Shown: positions 54,915-64,000 of the stretch, piece by piece
How the letters are laid out: each line of letters begins with the position of its first letter
Position numbering within the stretch: the stretch's first letter is position 1
Assembly: GCF_019279795.1 (NCBI RefSeq)
Contig: NC_056748.1
Location: forward strand, 608,010,636-608,074,635
DNA length: 64,000 bases
Reading direction: 5' to 3'
Source of the DNA: Protopterus annectens
Taxonomy: Eukaryota > Chordata > Ceratodontiformes > Protopteridae
Position numbers and translations under genes: made by a program
The notes under the pieces: generated by a model
The model's input: the letters and a program-made list of their open reading frames with translations, nothing else
Database searches by the model: none
What the model was told of the DNA's origin: nothing

Positions 54915-55650
54915 GTATGTATTGAATCACGTTGCTTTTATTAAGAGCTAAATTGTTACTAGATTACTATTGCATTATAATAAAAAAAGATACTCTTCTT
55001 ACTTGTTCGGGTGACACTGAAGTAATTACTGTATGAAATATGCAAATGTCTAACTTTCAAGTAAAACTGGAAGGGTGTCAGACATAATACGTTTGCAGTG
55101 TTTCAGCTTCCAGGATGACAGGAAGTTAGGTGCTGTATGTCAAAAAGGCATCTAATATGTGCATTCATTGTGCTGACACTGAGGCATAGACCTCCAGTCG
55201 GGACTGTTAGTAGCCTAGATTTGATACAAGAAGGTGCAAAAGATTCCAGGAATGTGCCACATCACAGTGCAAAAGTGCATTACAGGTTTCAAAGCTGCTA
55301 AAAAATCAGACATCCACTCCTGGCCTCTGTTTGTGAGAGAAAGTGCTAAATGTGTTCACAGGTTCATGGATTCTTAATAGGCTCTTCCATATCACCTAGC
55401 ACTTGGGAGAAGATTAATGGTGTTCCCATTAAGTAGATTTTTTCCCCCATTTCCAAGTTAGAAGTTGCAGTCACCATTAAGTAATTCAGACTGGTTTTAA
55501 GAGGTGCTTTGCTTGCTACTCTGCTTGTTATATAAGAGGAGTCTGTTACAGCTGCAGTGTATATATACTTTGTGCTAGGTACCTGTCACACCAGCTGTTA
55601 TTGTTAATGAGATGGTATAGGCTTAGGTCTCTAGATTAGGTGTTTGCTTT
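54915..55650. other. Intron 3, 5' part: no feature seen
   Basis: Searched for the missing terminal exon and found no acceptor followed by a cysteine-bearing frame of the right phase. No element recognised. Confidence 0.4.
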
Positions 55651-55763
55651 ATAGGTTCATAGGTTCATAGGTTCATACTAGGCTATCTGCCCTAGGGCAT
55701 TTATAAGCCTAGCCAGAGTGTGTGTGGCTTTCACCACCCCTTAGGATGAGAATACTATATCCA

Positions 55764-57410
55764 TTAGTTTGCTGTGCCTCTGTCCAGCAGTGACACAGAG
55801 ATGATTCCCAGGGTAAACCTACGATCTCCCATCCACTCGTCAAGATTTCTCTTGAACAGAGTCAGTGAGGGGCTCTGCCTCACATGGACTGGGATTCTGT
55901 TCCATAGTGTAGGGAGTCTCTGGGTGATGAAGCTGTCCCTCCAGCATGTCCTATTTATATCCGTGTTGAGGTTTAAGTCTCTTGCTCTTGTGGCTCTGGT
56001 GGATTTGGATTTTTTGAGGTGGAGCATGTCCATTAATTCCGGGTTGGACATGGCCTTGTATGTCAGGCACAGATCACCTCTGAGCAGACGGTATGCGACT
56101 GAATAGAGCTGGAGTTTCTTCAGTCGGGCATCGTATGACATATGTTTGAGCCCCTTTATCCTTTTGGTGAGGAACTTTTGGGGTCTTTCCAAATGCTGCA
56201 GGTATCGGGTAAGGTACATTCCGAATGGGGCGTTGTACTCAATCATTGGTCTGATAAGTGAAGAGTACAGGGGTACAATGACCTCTCCTGATCTGGATGT
56301 GAATCCCTTCATGATCAGGTGGGCAATGTAGAAGGTCTTCCTAACCACTTTGGCAATGTGAGTGTCAAAACAGAGGTTACTGTCAACTTGGGTCCCCAGG
56401 TCCCTGATAACTTCTTCCATGTTTAATGGATTACCACCTATGTGGTAATTAGGGGTTACCTTGTTTTTCCCAAAGGGTATGACTATACATTTTTTGGCAT
56501 TTAGCTTAAGGCCATGGCTCTGGCACCAGTTATCCATTTCTATGAGACCTCTCTGGAGGATGTCTGTGTCTGATGGAGTGTCAATTATGATGCCCAGTTT
56601 GCAGTCATCTGCAAATTTTGTCAGCCACAATCCCCCTATGTTTGCCTGCACTTCAGAAAAATAAATGCCAAACAAGAGGAGGCCCAAGACTGAGCCCTGT
56701 GGGACACCGCTCGTGACTGGCTTAGAGTCTGACATGGCACCAGCAACTCTAACCCTGTGTGTTCTGTCCTTGAGCCAGTTTGCAACCCATCTTGTGACAT
56801 ATGGGTTTACATCTAAGCTGGTGAGCTTTTCTATGATGCCCGAGTGGGGTATTGTGTCGTACGCTTTTGCTAGGTCAAGGTAGGCTGTGTGAACTGCCTT
56901 ACCCTCATCAATGGCCTTAGTGACTATTTCGAAAAAGTCGACCAAGTTCAAGAGGCAGGATCTACCCTTGACAAAGCCAAATTGGGTAGGATCCAGTGTC
57001 TGTAGGTCCCCAATGTCTTTATTTATGAGTTCCATTATGATCCTCTCCATAGCTTTGCAGACAAGGCTCGTCAAGCTTATGGGGCGGTAATTTCCAGGGT
57101 CCATAGAAGCACCACCTTTGTGGAGTGGGACCACAGTTGCCGTACGCCATTCTTTGGGTACGTATCCTGTAGTAAGGCTAAGATTAAACAGCAACCTTAT
57201 GTGTGGGTTTAGTTCCTCATTGAGTTTGTGTAGCACACAGCCGGGGACACCGTCCGGTCCCATTGATGCTGTGTTTTTTGCTTTAGTGAGAGCAGCTCTC
57301 ACCTGGGCATCTGAGATGTTTGGGAGGCTAGACTCTGGTGGGATAGATATTTCTCCTTTTGTGGGGGAGGGAGAAATTTGCACTGAACCTGTCTGCCAGT
57401 ATGTTGGCAA
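55764..57410 (-). CDS. CR1-3 ORF2, reverse transcriptase and C-terminal domain
   Basis: 548 open codons. In order: NTASMGPDGVPGCVLHKL, RTATVVPLHKGG and NYRPISLTSLVCKAMERII (fingers), QFGFVKGRSCLLNLVDFF, motif A AYLDLAKAYDTIPHSG, motif B SGVPQGSVLGLLLFGIYF, motif C LTKFADDCKLG with both Asps, and HGLKLNAKKCIVIPFGKN (thumb start). The C-terminal region follows with SLIRPMIEYNAPFGMYL and the end TLFKRNLDEWMGDRRFTLG. All catalytic residues are present, but the endonuclease lies in another frame and the element is 5'-truncated, so it cannot move by itself. The ATG is probably internal to a longer ORF2. Confidence 0.92.
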   Translation of the reverse strand: MPTYWQTGSVQISPSPTKGEISIPPESSLPNISDAQVRAALTKAKNTASMGPDGVPGCVLHKLNEELNPHIRLLFNLSLTTGYVPKEWRTATVVPLHKGGASMDPGNYRPISLTSLVCKAMERIIMELINKDIGDLQTLDPTQFGFVKGRSCLLNLVDFFEIVTKAIDEGKAVHTAYLDLAKAYDTIPHSGIIEKLTSLDVNPYVTRWVANWLKDRTHRVRVAGAMSDSKPVTSGVPQGSVLGLLLFGIYFSEVQANIGGLWLTKFADDCKLGIIIDTPSDTDILQRGLIEMDNWCQSHGLKLNAKKCIVIPFGKNKVTPNYHIGGNPLNMEEVIRDLGTQVDSNLCFDTHIAKVVRKTFYIAHLIMKGFTSRSGEVIVPLYSSLIRPMIEYNAPFGMYLTRYLQHLERPQKFLTKRIKGLKHMSYDARLKKLQLYSVAYRLLRGDLCLTYKAMSNPELMDMLHLKKSKSTRATRARDLNLNTDINRTCWRDSFITQRLPTLWNRIPVHVRQSPSLTLFKRNLDEWMGDRRFTLGIISVSLLDRGTAN

Positions 57411-57561
57411 TGTCTGTGGGTTCAGTGATTTTTATCATTTTGAACTAATTCTGAGCATATCTGGGAGTTTCCACCCAGGTTTCTAACATAGCTAAAGAAG
57501 GCCTTATGATTGTCTTTTGTGTCATTAGCGATTTTTCTCTCAAAGTTGGCCTTGGATGATT

Positions 57562-58392
57562 TTATGAGTGATCGTAGTTTTTGCTAGTATTGATCAGAGA
57601 TGCCTTCCCTTTTAGGGATTTTGCTCTGTCATGTAGTAGCTTTCTCCTCTTGTTGTAGAGTTTGTTTATGGCTGGGGTCCACCAGACCGGGTGCCTGCCT
57701 TTGGTGGAAAGGGTCTTGATTTTATTAGGGATTGCTTGATCCATACATTCCTGGAGGTGCTCGTAGAAGGCATTTGTAAGGGTTTCAGCAGCATGGGTTG
57801 TGGTTTCCACTGGCTCGGGGGCCTTGAAGGATACCACTCCAGTCTTAAGAAGTGTGAAGTTTGCTTTTGAGAAGTTCTTCACTGTGGTCTTTTTTGCTGG
57901 GGGTGGGGGCAGGATGTGGATCTCCAATGAGATTAATTTATGGTCTGATCTCACCAATGAGGGATATACTTCCGGTGTGGAGCATTTTGTCCCCATGTTT
58001 GTGATGTTCAGGTCTACTATATTTTCTCCTCTTGTGGGAATGGTGACTAGTTGTTCCATAGCATTTGAGTTTATGAACTCCAGGAACGTTTGGGCTAGGG
58101 TGTTGGGGCTTGAGTAATGTTCCCAGTCTATGTTTGGGTAGTTGAAGTCACCCAATATGATGGTGTTTGGAGAGACATTCATACTCTCCAGTGTCTTCAG
58201 GAAGGCTGTGTGGGTTTCCTGAGTTTGAGAAGGTGGTCTGTAGCATGCTACAAACTGTAGGGCAGTTTTACCTATGGTTAATTGCACCTGGATGGTCTCC
58301 GATGCTTCGTGCGTTGCCACTAACCTGGAGGTGTGGGTATCCTTTATGAATATGGATACTCCCCCTCCTTTTGTGGTTCGGTCCGGAAGCAC
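57562..58392 (-). pseudogene. CR1-3 ORF2, endonuclease (partial) and linker
   Basis: 276 codons: GGGVSIFIKDTHTSRLVA, FVACYRPPSQTQ, IILGDFNYPNIDWEHY (catalytic Asp and Asn), RGENIVDLNITN and SLVRSDHKLISL (late Asp-His), then the linker PVWWTPAINKLYNKRRKLL. The first strands of the nuclease are missing because of 5' truncation. At least one frame change separates it from the RT frame. Confidence 0.87.
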
Positions 58393-58439
58393 TGGTTATA
58401 GATGGGGAAAGGACTTCAAACAGCACGTTTCATCCATGG

Positions 58440-58868
58440 TATGAAAGTCTAAGCAGAGATCACCTCTACTGAGCCTATATGAGATTAGTAGAGAGACAGG
58501 GCATTTAATCTATCAGAGTAGGTAAGAATACATGAAGTCTTTATGATAAGAAATTGATGTACATCATGAAGTGGACATTATATTTAGTGAAAGGCCCATA
58601 AAGGAGTAATAGAGTGGGACTATGGCTTCTTTGAACCATTAGGAGATACCATAAAACATAAGATGGGCAATATATAGCAGAATTACTTATCAACACAGGT
58701 ACATAAGAGTGTGACAACTGTGCCATATTTAAGTGGAATTTTATCTGTATGTCTTGAGTTGAAGAGTCTAGATTTTAAAGTAAACTATTTTGCAGTTCTT
58801 GGCATTGCAGGTATGTCTGCAATGCACACATGAAACATTTATTTGGTTTAGCTCTTGCTGGAGAGATC
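58440..58868 (-). mobile_element. Old CR1 (CR1-4), left block
   Basis: Strongly diverged CR1 sequence colinear with about 56060-56550 of CR1-3 (agcagagatcacctctactg; ttcttggcattgcagg; the stretch catttatttggtttagctct). It stops near 58868 and its continuation is found at about 61395, so both blocks belong to one element opened by a later insertion. Confidence 0.7.
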
Positions 58869-59356
58869 AAGTACCAGAATGTCTTGTGATGCTCTTCTCC
58901 TCCGCTCACAAACTACCAAAACTGCCACACTTCACAATTACTGACAACTGTAACAATATTTTTCTCAGTGGGTTGGAATGCAAATACTTAGTCTTGATTC
59001 CTCGCTTACCTGCAATATACACAATAATAACACAGGCATAGCTGATAGCTGACTCATCCAGCACCTGGAGTCATTCCACAATTGGGTACCCCTTAACATC
59101 TTTAAGGAGCAAAGAAATAAATAAATCTGCAATCTGGGAGCTGGCTGGTACTCCTCCTGAAATGCAGGAGCCAACCAGCCAACTATGCACTGCTTCTGCA
59201 TCCACTCCCACCCCACCTCTCCCCAGGAAAGGAGCAATTTAAAAAGAAAAGAGCAAAGGTCTGCAGTCTGGTTCAGGTCCGATTTCTGCACCCAGTCCCC
59301 ACCACTCCTTCCTCAGCTGAGACCAAAAAAAAGAAACAAGTGAAAAGCTCCTCTCC
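58869..59356. other. Insert inside CR1-4, left part
   Basis: Unassigned sequence inside the 2.5-kb block that separates the two halves of the old CR1. One open stretch (58852-59041) superficially resembles a microseminoprotein C-terminus and was rejected (see rejected items). Confidence 0.4.
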
Positions 59357-59770
59357 TTCCTTAAACTGTTGTAAATTGCTTGCTACATTTGTAACAAGGA
59401 GTCGCTGCAGTTTATGCATAAGGAACAGGGAGCACTAAAGTGCTTAAGTTATTTAAAAACTGCTATAATTTATACCATGCACAGAGAGGTACAGCACTCA
59501 GATTTGTCTTAAAAAAAGAAAAAAAAACAAAAAAAGTTTTTTTTTTTTTTTTATTACATTATAGCAAACTGCATGCTATATTTGTAGCAAGCTGTTGCTA
59601 CAGGTTATACCATGCATGGAGTACTATAGCGCTCAGATTTGTCTTAAAAAAGAAACAAAAAATATTTTTTCTCTTTTAAACTGTAGAAAACTGCTTGTTA
59701 CATTTTCTGTAAGCAGCTGCTGCCGTTAGACCACACACAAAGTGTTACAGCACTCAACTTTGTCTGCAAA
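59357..59770. repeat. Degenerate tandem repeat, about 3 units
   Basis: Three diverged units of roughly 115-180 bp share the order: aaactg..aaa.tgctt.ctacattt.taa, gctgcag/gttataccatgcac, agtactacagcactcaga, tttgtcttaaaaaag plus an A/T-run. Copies end near 59540, 59655 and 59770. Confidence 0.6.
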
Positions 59771-59939
59771 TTCAGTACTGACATTTACAATCTGGTATGC
59801 ATTATTACTAAAGAGCCATCGGGAGTGGCTGATCACACCTCCTAACACTTTCTACTGGGGCTGCTGCCCCTTTGCCCCACCCCAGCTATGCTACTGATTA
59901 ATAATATAGTCAATAATGTCCTGTCTCAACTAAAATTAT

Positions 59940-61040
59940 GCTATAAAATTACACACTTGCTCTCCTTTGCCACTCACATTTCCCTTTGGAAAAATGTACT
60001 TCTCCCAAAACTGGAATTTGGGTCACCATTGATAATTTTTTCACTCCTCTTACAATACCCACAGACTTCATAATGTAGAAAAAAAATATGCAGTTTTGCA
60101 CTGCTTGCAGGCCTTCATATAAACCATTGCATCCTACTTAAAAAACTCAACTGGTTACCTTTCACTGAAAGGTCAACCTTCCTCCTAGGTTAAATGATAT
60201 ATAAAGTATTAAATGAAAGTTACCACCCCCCCTTGAGGAAAAAACTCCCAGTCAGAGAGCAGTCATACTCACTAAGAAACAGCCAAGAAAATGTTGTTTC
60301 CCTGAACAAACCACCTTTAGGGTTACCACCTTTTCAAATGCTCAAAGTGGGACATTTACTGTAGAAATGTCAGATTAGCAAGACAAAATATACCCATGAC
60401 CAGTACAAATGATAGAACTTCACCTTTCTGCCAGAATAAAAGCTTATTTGTGTAGCATTTGAGTTGCTTATGCTATTTCATATAACATTTAGGTGTTTCA
60501 GAGAAAAAATAACTGTCTTATGAAACTATGAAAGAAAATTTAGGAAATATTTCTGTACAATAATCTCAGGACATCTGCCATTTTTTCAGTTTTTTCACAG
60601 GACATAGCTGCCCAAAGAGGGACTGTCCCTCACAAAGTGGGACAGGTGGTAACCTTAACCACCTTTCAAAACCATTATAGGAGAATGTGCCATCGTCATA
60701 CCGGTCCTGCCCCATGTAACAAACTCCCATTAGAAATAAAGGGTCAAGACTCCATTCAAAGGTTTTAAGACATCCTTTGCTAAACATCTCCAGATTAAAA
60801 TAGCATGTAAATGCTTCAGGGTTACTAGTTTGTAAAATCAGTCTGCCATGATCCTATTCTGTGCATTCTGTGCCCAATAAGGTAATCTGCTTTGCACTCT
60901 GATATGAAACCTGCTCTTTAATCTAATGTAAATAGTGTATATGCTGTATACTGTATATAGTCTGGCAACCACTGATCTCAGTCCAGGCATTCAAGCATCA
61001 CATCTGTTTGTTTATAGACAGTGATACTAACTTAGCCTTT
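59940..61040 (+). mobile_element. LINE 3'-end relic (L2/CR1-like C-terminus), + strand
   Basis: The translated pieces NWLPFTERSTFLLG...MIYKVLN, YHPPLRKKLPVREQSYSLRN and, after the MITE, FKTSFAKHLQIK match the LHWLPV...YKALN...FKxxLKxHL layout at the end of L2-like ORF2 proteins. Stops interrupt it. It is split by the hAT MITE at 60318-60657. Limits are approximate. Confidence 0.55.
60318..60657. mobile_element. hAT MITE family Y
   Basis: 340 bp with 13-bp terminal repeats tagggttaccacc and ggtggtaacctta (one mismatch), flanked by an exact 8-bp duplication accacctt (60310-60317 and 60658-60665). The 8-bp target points to the hAT superfamily. No coding frame. It interrupts a LINE coding relic. 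Confidence 0.9.
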
Positions 61041-61744
61041 ACAATCATATGTACATGTGATTCTTATTTGCTTTTTATCCTTAGGTTAATTCAGGTTTCT
61101 TAACTATATTATTGCGATGTATCAGAAAAAGATGTTCTTGTAATTTCACCCCTCTAAATAGTTGTTTTCATAAGTACTACATCATTAAAATTACTATCTT
61201 GAAATTGTATAACTGTATTAAAAGTATAAAGTTATACAATTGTATAATTCTGTTCCATCAAATTAAAAGATGTATAAGCATATAACAATTTTGTGAATTG
61301 AAATTTCTGTATGCTGCCTTATGGGCTCAGATTGTGGTTGAAAAGAGTCTTTTGACCAGTTTAGTCACCTGCTTAATAAACAGTAAAAAAATAAGTTAAA
61401 AAAAATGCATCCAGTTTGCAATCACCAGCAAACTTCATCAGCCATAGTGTCTTGATATCACCTTTTATGTCAGAGAAGTGTATGGTATAGAAGAAGGGGC
61501 TGAGTAGATATCCTTATGTGACACTACCAGTGACATTTTCCTGTCTAGAGCAAATACCCCAAACTTAATAGTGAGGGTTCCACAAAAGCTATTTCAGGAG
61601 CTACAAATAAATTTATCCTGAGTTGAAACAGTTTGTCAATAATCTCAGCAAGGAAGGCTACTGACAAAGATCTTGACAATGTCCTAATGGGCAATGCAGA
61701 CTATGTGTCCTTTATCTTTTTTTATTTATTTATTTATTTATTTA

Positions 61745-61965
61745 TTTAATTGTTTACTGGGAAAGTCCAACTTGGAACAAAACCATTTTTCAGCGGAATC
61801 CCATGGAGAAATGCTCCAGATGCATGTCTTTGAACTGTGGGAGGAAACCCGCACGAATGCAGGGAGGACATGCACAGAAGGCACTCCAGCCAAGAATCAA
61901 ACCGAAGAACGTCTTGCTGCGAAGCAACAACGCTACTGCTGCACCACTGCACCGTCCAACTTTGA
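61745..61965 (-). mobile_element. SINE copy 7, tRNA-derived, diverged
   Basis: An antisense SINE in the old CR1. The body is at 61800-61880 (tttgaactgtgggaggaaac, aggacatgcacagaaggcac), and the head is at 61885-61965 (caagaatcaaaccg as B-box complement; ctactgctgcaccactgcac as A-box complement). The left end runs into a (TTTA)n tract at 61720-61750, which would be its 3' tail. Internally it differs from copies 1-6. Confidence 0.75.
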
Positions 61966-62889
61966 CCATGTTAATCCTTTTGAAGATTCAGCTTGGCTAA
62001 GCAAGAATGACCTGCCTTTTAAAAAGCTTAACTGGAGTTTATCCAGAAATATAAGGTCACCTGCTTCAGTGATTATTAGGTCATCTCTAATGCATTCCAT
62101 AACCTTGTAAATAATACTCGTGATCATTAAAGGGGCTACCTTTATGCATGGGCATCAGAACAACTATTCTTCATGCTTCAGGGTTATGACTTTTGGAGAG
62201 ATTCAAACTGAAGATTTGACAAAGGAGTTTTGCTAGATGTGACTTCTCAACAGACATCCAGAGATATTGTCAGGTCGGAGCAGAGAGGTAAAGCTAGATG
62301 AGAATTTTTCTGCAAGAATATTATCATGATCATTGGAATCGGAGAGGGAGGTTCAATTAGAGATCATTTCAGTACAGAACTGTGGGCTACTTTAAGTTTA
62401 ATATAGTGGAAGAAGACCATATGATTTTCTTTTGAATTGGTTGCAATCCTAAGTTCATAGTCGACCATGCATTTTCTAAAAGTAAGCTTGAGGGACTTGC
62501 CATTTTTAAATCTCTTTTACACTGATCTTTTAAAAATGGGCAGGAGATTTTTCTTTTTTGTTATATAGAGTTTGTAGATGTGAGTTCCACCATATAGACT
62601 TACTTATAAATGTGCAGTTATGCTTGTGCAGGTTGGTTAAAGGTGATTCACTTCATTTATATAAGACAGAAGAAAATGTTGAGGACTAGGTAACAGGCTC
62701 AAGTATAAGGTTTGCTGGAGAGCTGTACCACTTGTGGCTATCAGTAAGATCAGTAACTAATAAGTAGTTTATTTTGAAGTAATCCCTGAATGTTGATTTG
62801 TTGTTACAGGCAATAAAGTAGGTTTCAGAGAGAGGGTCACAGCAAGATGGTCAGACTTGACTAGGCAAAGGATAACGAGTTGGGTGGTG

Positions 62890-63066
62890 CAGGAGCGGCC
62901 TTAGGTCAACTGGTGCCCTAGGCAAAAGATCTCCACGGCACCCCCAACCACACCATCTGGTGCCCCCATCCTAGTTAACCTACACCAAATAAATACTGGA
63001 AAAACGCCCCTACTAGAGCGGCGCCCTAGGCGGCTGCCTAGTTGGCCTATGCCTAAGGCCGGCCAT
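62890..63066. mobile_element. hAT MITE family Z
   Basis: 177 bp. The left end caggagcggccttagg pairs with the right end cctaaggccggccat, allowing one indel. It is flanked by an exact 8-bp duplication gggtggtg (62882-62889 and 63067-63074). GC-rich for this window, non-coding, and inserted in the old CR1. Confidence 0.88.
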
Positions 63067-64000
63067 GGGTGGTGTAAATGGAAGAAACAATTGTGAAGGC
63101 ATGATCTAGAAAAATCAGACCTGTGGTGGTCAGTGGGACAGTTTGGTTAAAGTGTATTGACATTTAGAAAGTCTTAACATTTTTGGCATATTTATTGTTG
63201 GTAGCATACATATGCAGTTTATTTATTTGTGGATAGTTGAAGTTGTCCTTGGGAAATATTTGGTTTGATCTTTAACTTTTCTAACTGGTTTAGCCATTTA
63301 TTTCTCTGAGGGGGCCATAGATGTGGTTCTGTAATAATTTGTATGTTAGCAGGTCTTAGACAATTTCCAGATAGGTGTTATGTCTAATCTGGTAAGAAAT
63401 AATGGAGCTGTGAATAAACAGAGACACTCCCCCCGCTTTGTACTGTGGAATAGAGGGAGTGCAAACACTGCATTTTAACCAGGTTTCTATAGTCACACAA
63501 AGGCTGATGCCTTCAAGGGAAAGGAAAACCATGAGATGACATTGTTTAGGTTTCTGTCCATCAACAGTGCTACCCTGATATTTTCTGGATCAAGCTTTGC
63601 TGTGTTGTAATTTCCATTTGGTGAACTGTGGCTAAAAAGCACTGAGGAGGAAGCAGAAGTTGTAGCAAGACTGCAAAAAAAATAGGGGTGATACCTGCAG
63701 GCCATCCCTGGCAAAGCAGGGGGTGGCCTATTGTACATTTCATCTCACACAGGAACATGCTGGATACCTCTAGAATGGTGCCAGTTTACTAGCCAATCAC
63801 TGAAACCAATTATTTTACCTTTAAATTTAGGCTTCATGTAAATGTAGAATTTTGGTCAATACCAGGACCTTGTCTTCTTCAAAGACATGAGTGCAGAGCT
63901 CAGCAATGTAGCTCTGCATCCCCCCAGGTGGAATGCATAAGACTGAGTATGGGTGACACGGAAAGATTAGTCTTCAGTTTAGATAAATAAGTGGCCCATA

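Larger units (their letters stand above)
55651..58395 (-). mobile_element. CR1 LINE copy 3 (CR1-3), young, 5'-truncated
   Basis: An antisense CR1 with three taggttcata tail units at 55651-55679, a 3' UTR, an intact RT frame (55764-57410) and an endonuclease frame (57562-58392). Sequence homology to CR1-1 stops near 58395 inside the endonuclease. It is the best-preserved CR1 RT of the window and close to CR1-2. Confidence 0.92.
61395..64000 (-). mobile_element. Old CR1 (CR1-4), right block, runs off the window
   Basis: A diverged antisense CR1: RT segment from gcatccagtttgcaatcacc (61406), the fingers region near 62000-62160, linker near 62500, endonuclease near 63220-63480, and an esterase-like region near 63690-63960 (gaggccatccctggcaaagc type sequence that parallels CR1-1 at 26140). 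It is interrupted by a SINE (61745-61965) and a hAT MITE (62890-63066). It has no usable frame and is old. Confidence 0.75.

Noticed and set aside
58852-59041. Candidate terminal exon of the MSMB-like gene: acceptor ggtttag at 58850, right phase, and a frame with TDNCNNIF...ECKYLV like the human C-terminal exon
   Set aside because: The acceptor region (58830-58868) aligns with CR1 sequence of the old CR1-4, and the two CR1-4 blocks continue across this point, so the stretch lies in a later insertion. The later family cysteine is also missing, and the spacing is off. The resemblance is probably chance, though worth a transcript check.
59440-59679. Lys/Phe-rich open frame at 59.4 kb
   Set aside because: It is produced by the poly-A/poly-T joints of the tandem repeat.
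1-64000. CRISPR array, operon, prophage or other bacterial system
   Set aside because: No spaced direct repeats, no ribosome-binding-site-led gene strings, and spliced vertebrate exons are present.

Overview
The window looks like repeat-rich DNA from a non-mammalian vertebrate with long introns. An amphibian or a lobe-finned fish such as a lungfish fits best. The basis is a beta-microseminoprotein-like gene (MSMB/PSP94 family) in the company of Neptune-like Penelope elements, a DIRS element, CR1 LINEs, tRNA-derived SINEs with the '...gcgacccctaaccggg...' tail seen in fish and other lower vertebrates, PIF/Harbinger and hAT-type DNA transposons, and long CA/TA microsatellites. The species cannot be read from the sequence. 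There are no bacterial features, CRISPR arrays or host rRNA genes.

Host gene. Three exons on the + strand share one continuous splice phase. Exon 1 (about 13921-13966) has a TATA box just upstream and supplies only the initiator ATG. Exon 2 (39017-39116) completes a signal peptide and the first cysteine. Exon 3 (54812-54914) carries the family's C-x2-C-x-C-x6-CC core. The introns are 25.1 kb and 15.7 kb. The terminal exon was not found and probably lies past position 64000. Most of the other recognisable sequence is mobile-element debris, chiefly inside these introns.

Layout. 1-6.5 kb: a decayed Penelope-like element (PLE-A, +) split by a younger one (PLE-B, -) with a 14-bp target duplication and inverted terminal pLTRs. 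7-13.9 kb: SINE, microsatellites, two hairpin-forming repeats and a foldback element inside a TA array. 14-20 kb: sparse intron. 20-23 kb: two copies of a 320-bp hAT-like MITE, a SINE and an old CR1. 23.2-27.1 kb: a nearly full-length CR1 (-) with an esterase domain and an endonuclease in one frame. 27.4-29.8 kb: an older CR1 with a third MITE copy. 30.4-37.1 kb: a DIRS-family fossil with a CR1 nested inside it. 37.2-38.6 kb: a solo LTR. 44.7-51 kb: a PIF/Harbinger transposase relic split by a 5.46-kb Penelope element (PLE-C) with an unusual head-to-head architecture and a 15-bp target duplication. 52.4-53.3 kb: three SINEs, two in an inverted pair. 55.65-58.4 kb: a young CR1 with an intact 548-aa reverse-transcriptase frame. 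58.4-64 kb: an old CR1 split by a 2.5-kb block that holds a tandem repeat, another LINE relic and a hAT MITE, with a further SINE and a 177-bp hAT MITE in its right half.

I found no convincing new multi-gene system. The most unusual items are the PLE-C head-to-head integration, a shared hammerhead-like motif in the PLE-B and PLE-C pLTRs, the esterase-endonuclease frame in CR1, and several precisely bounded small elements of unknown family.
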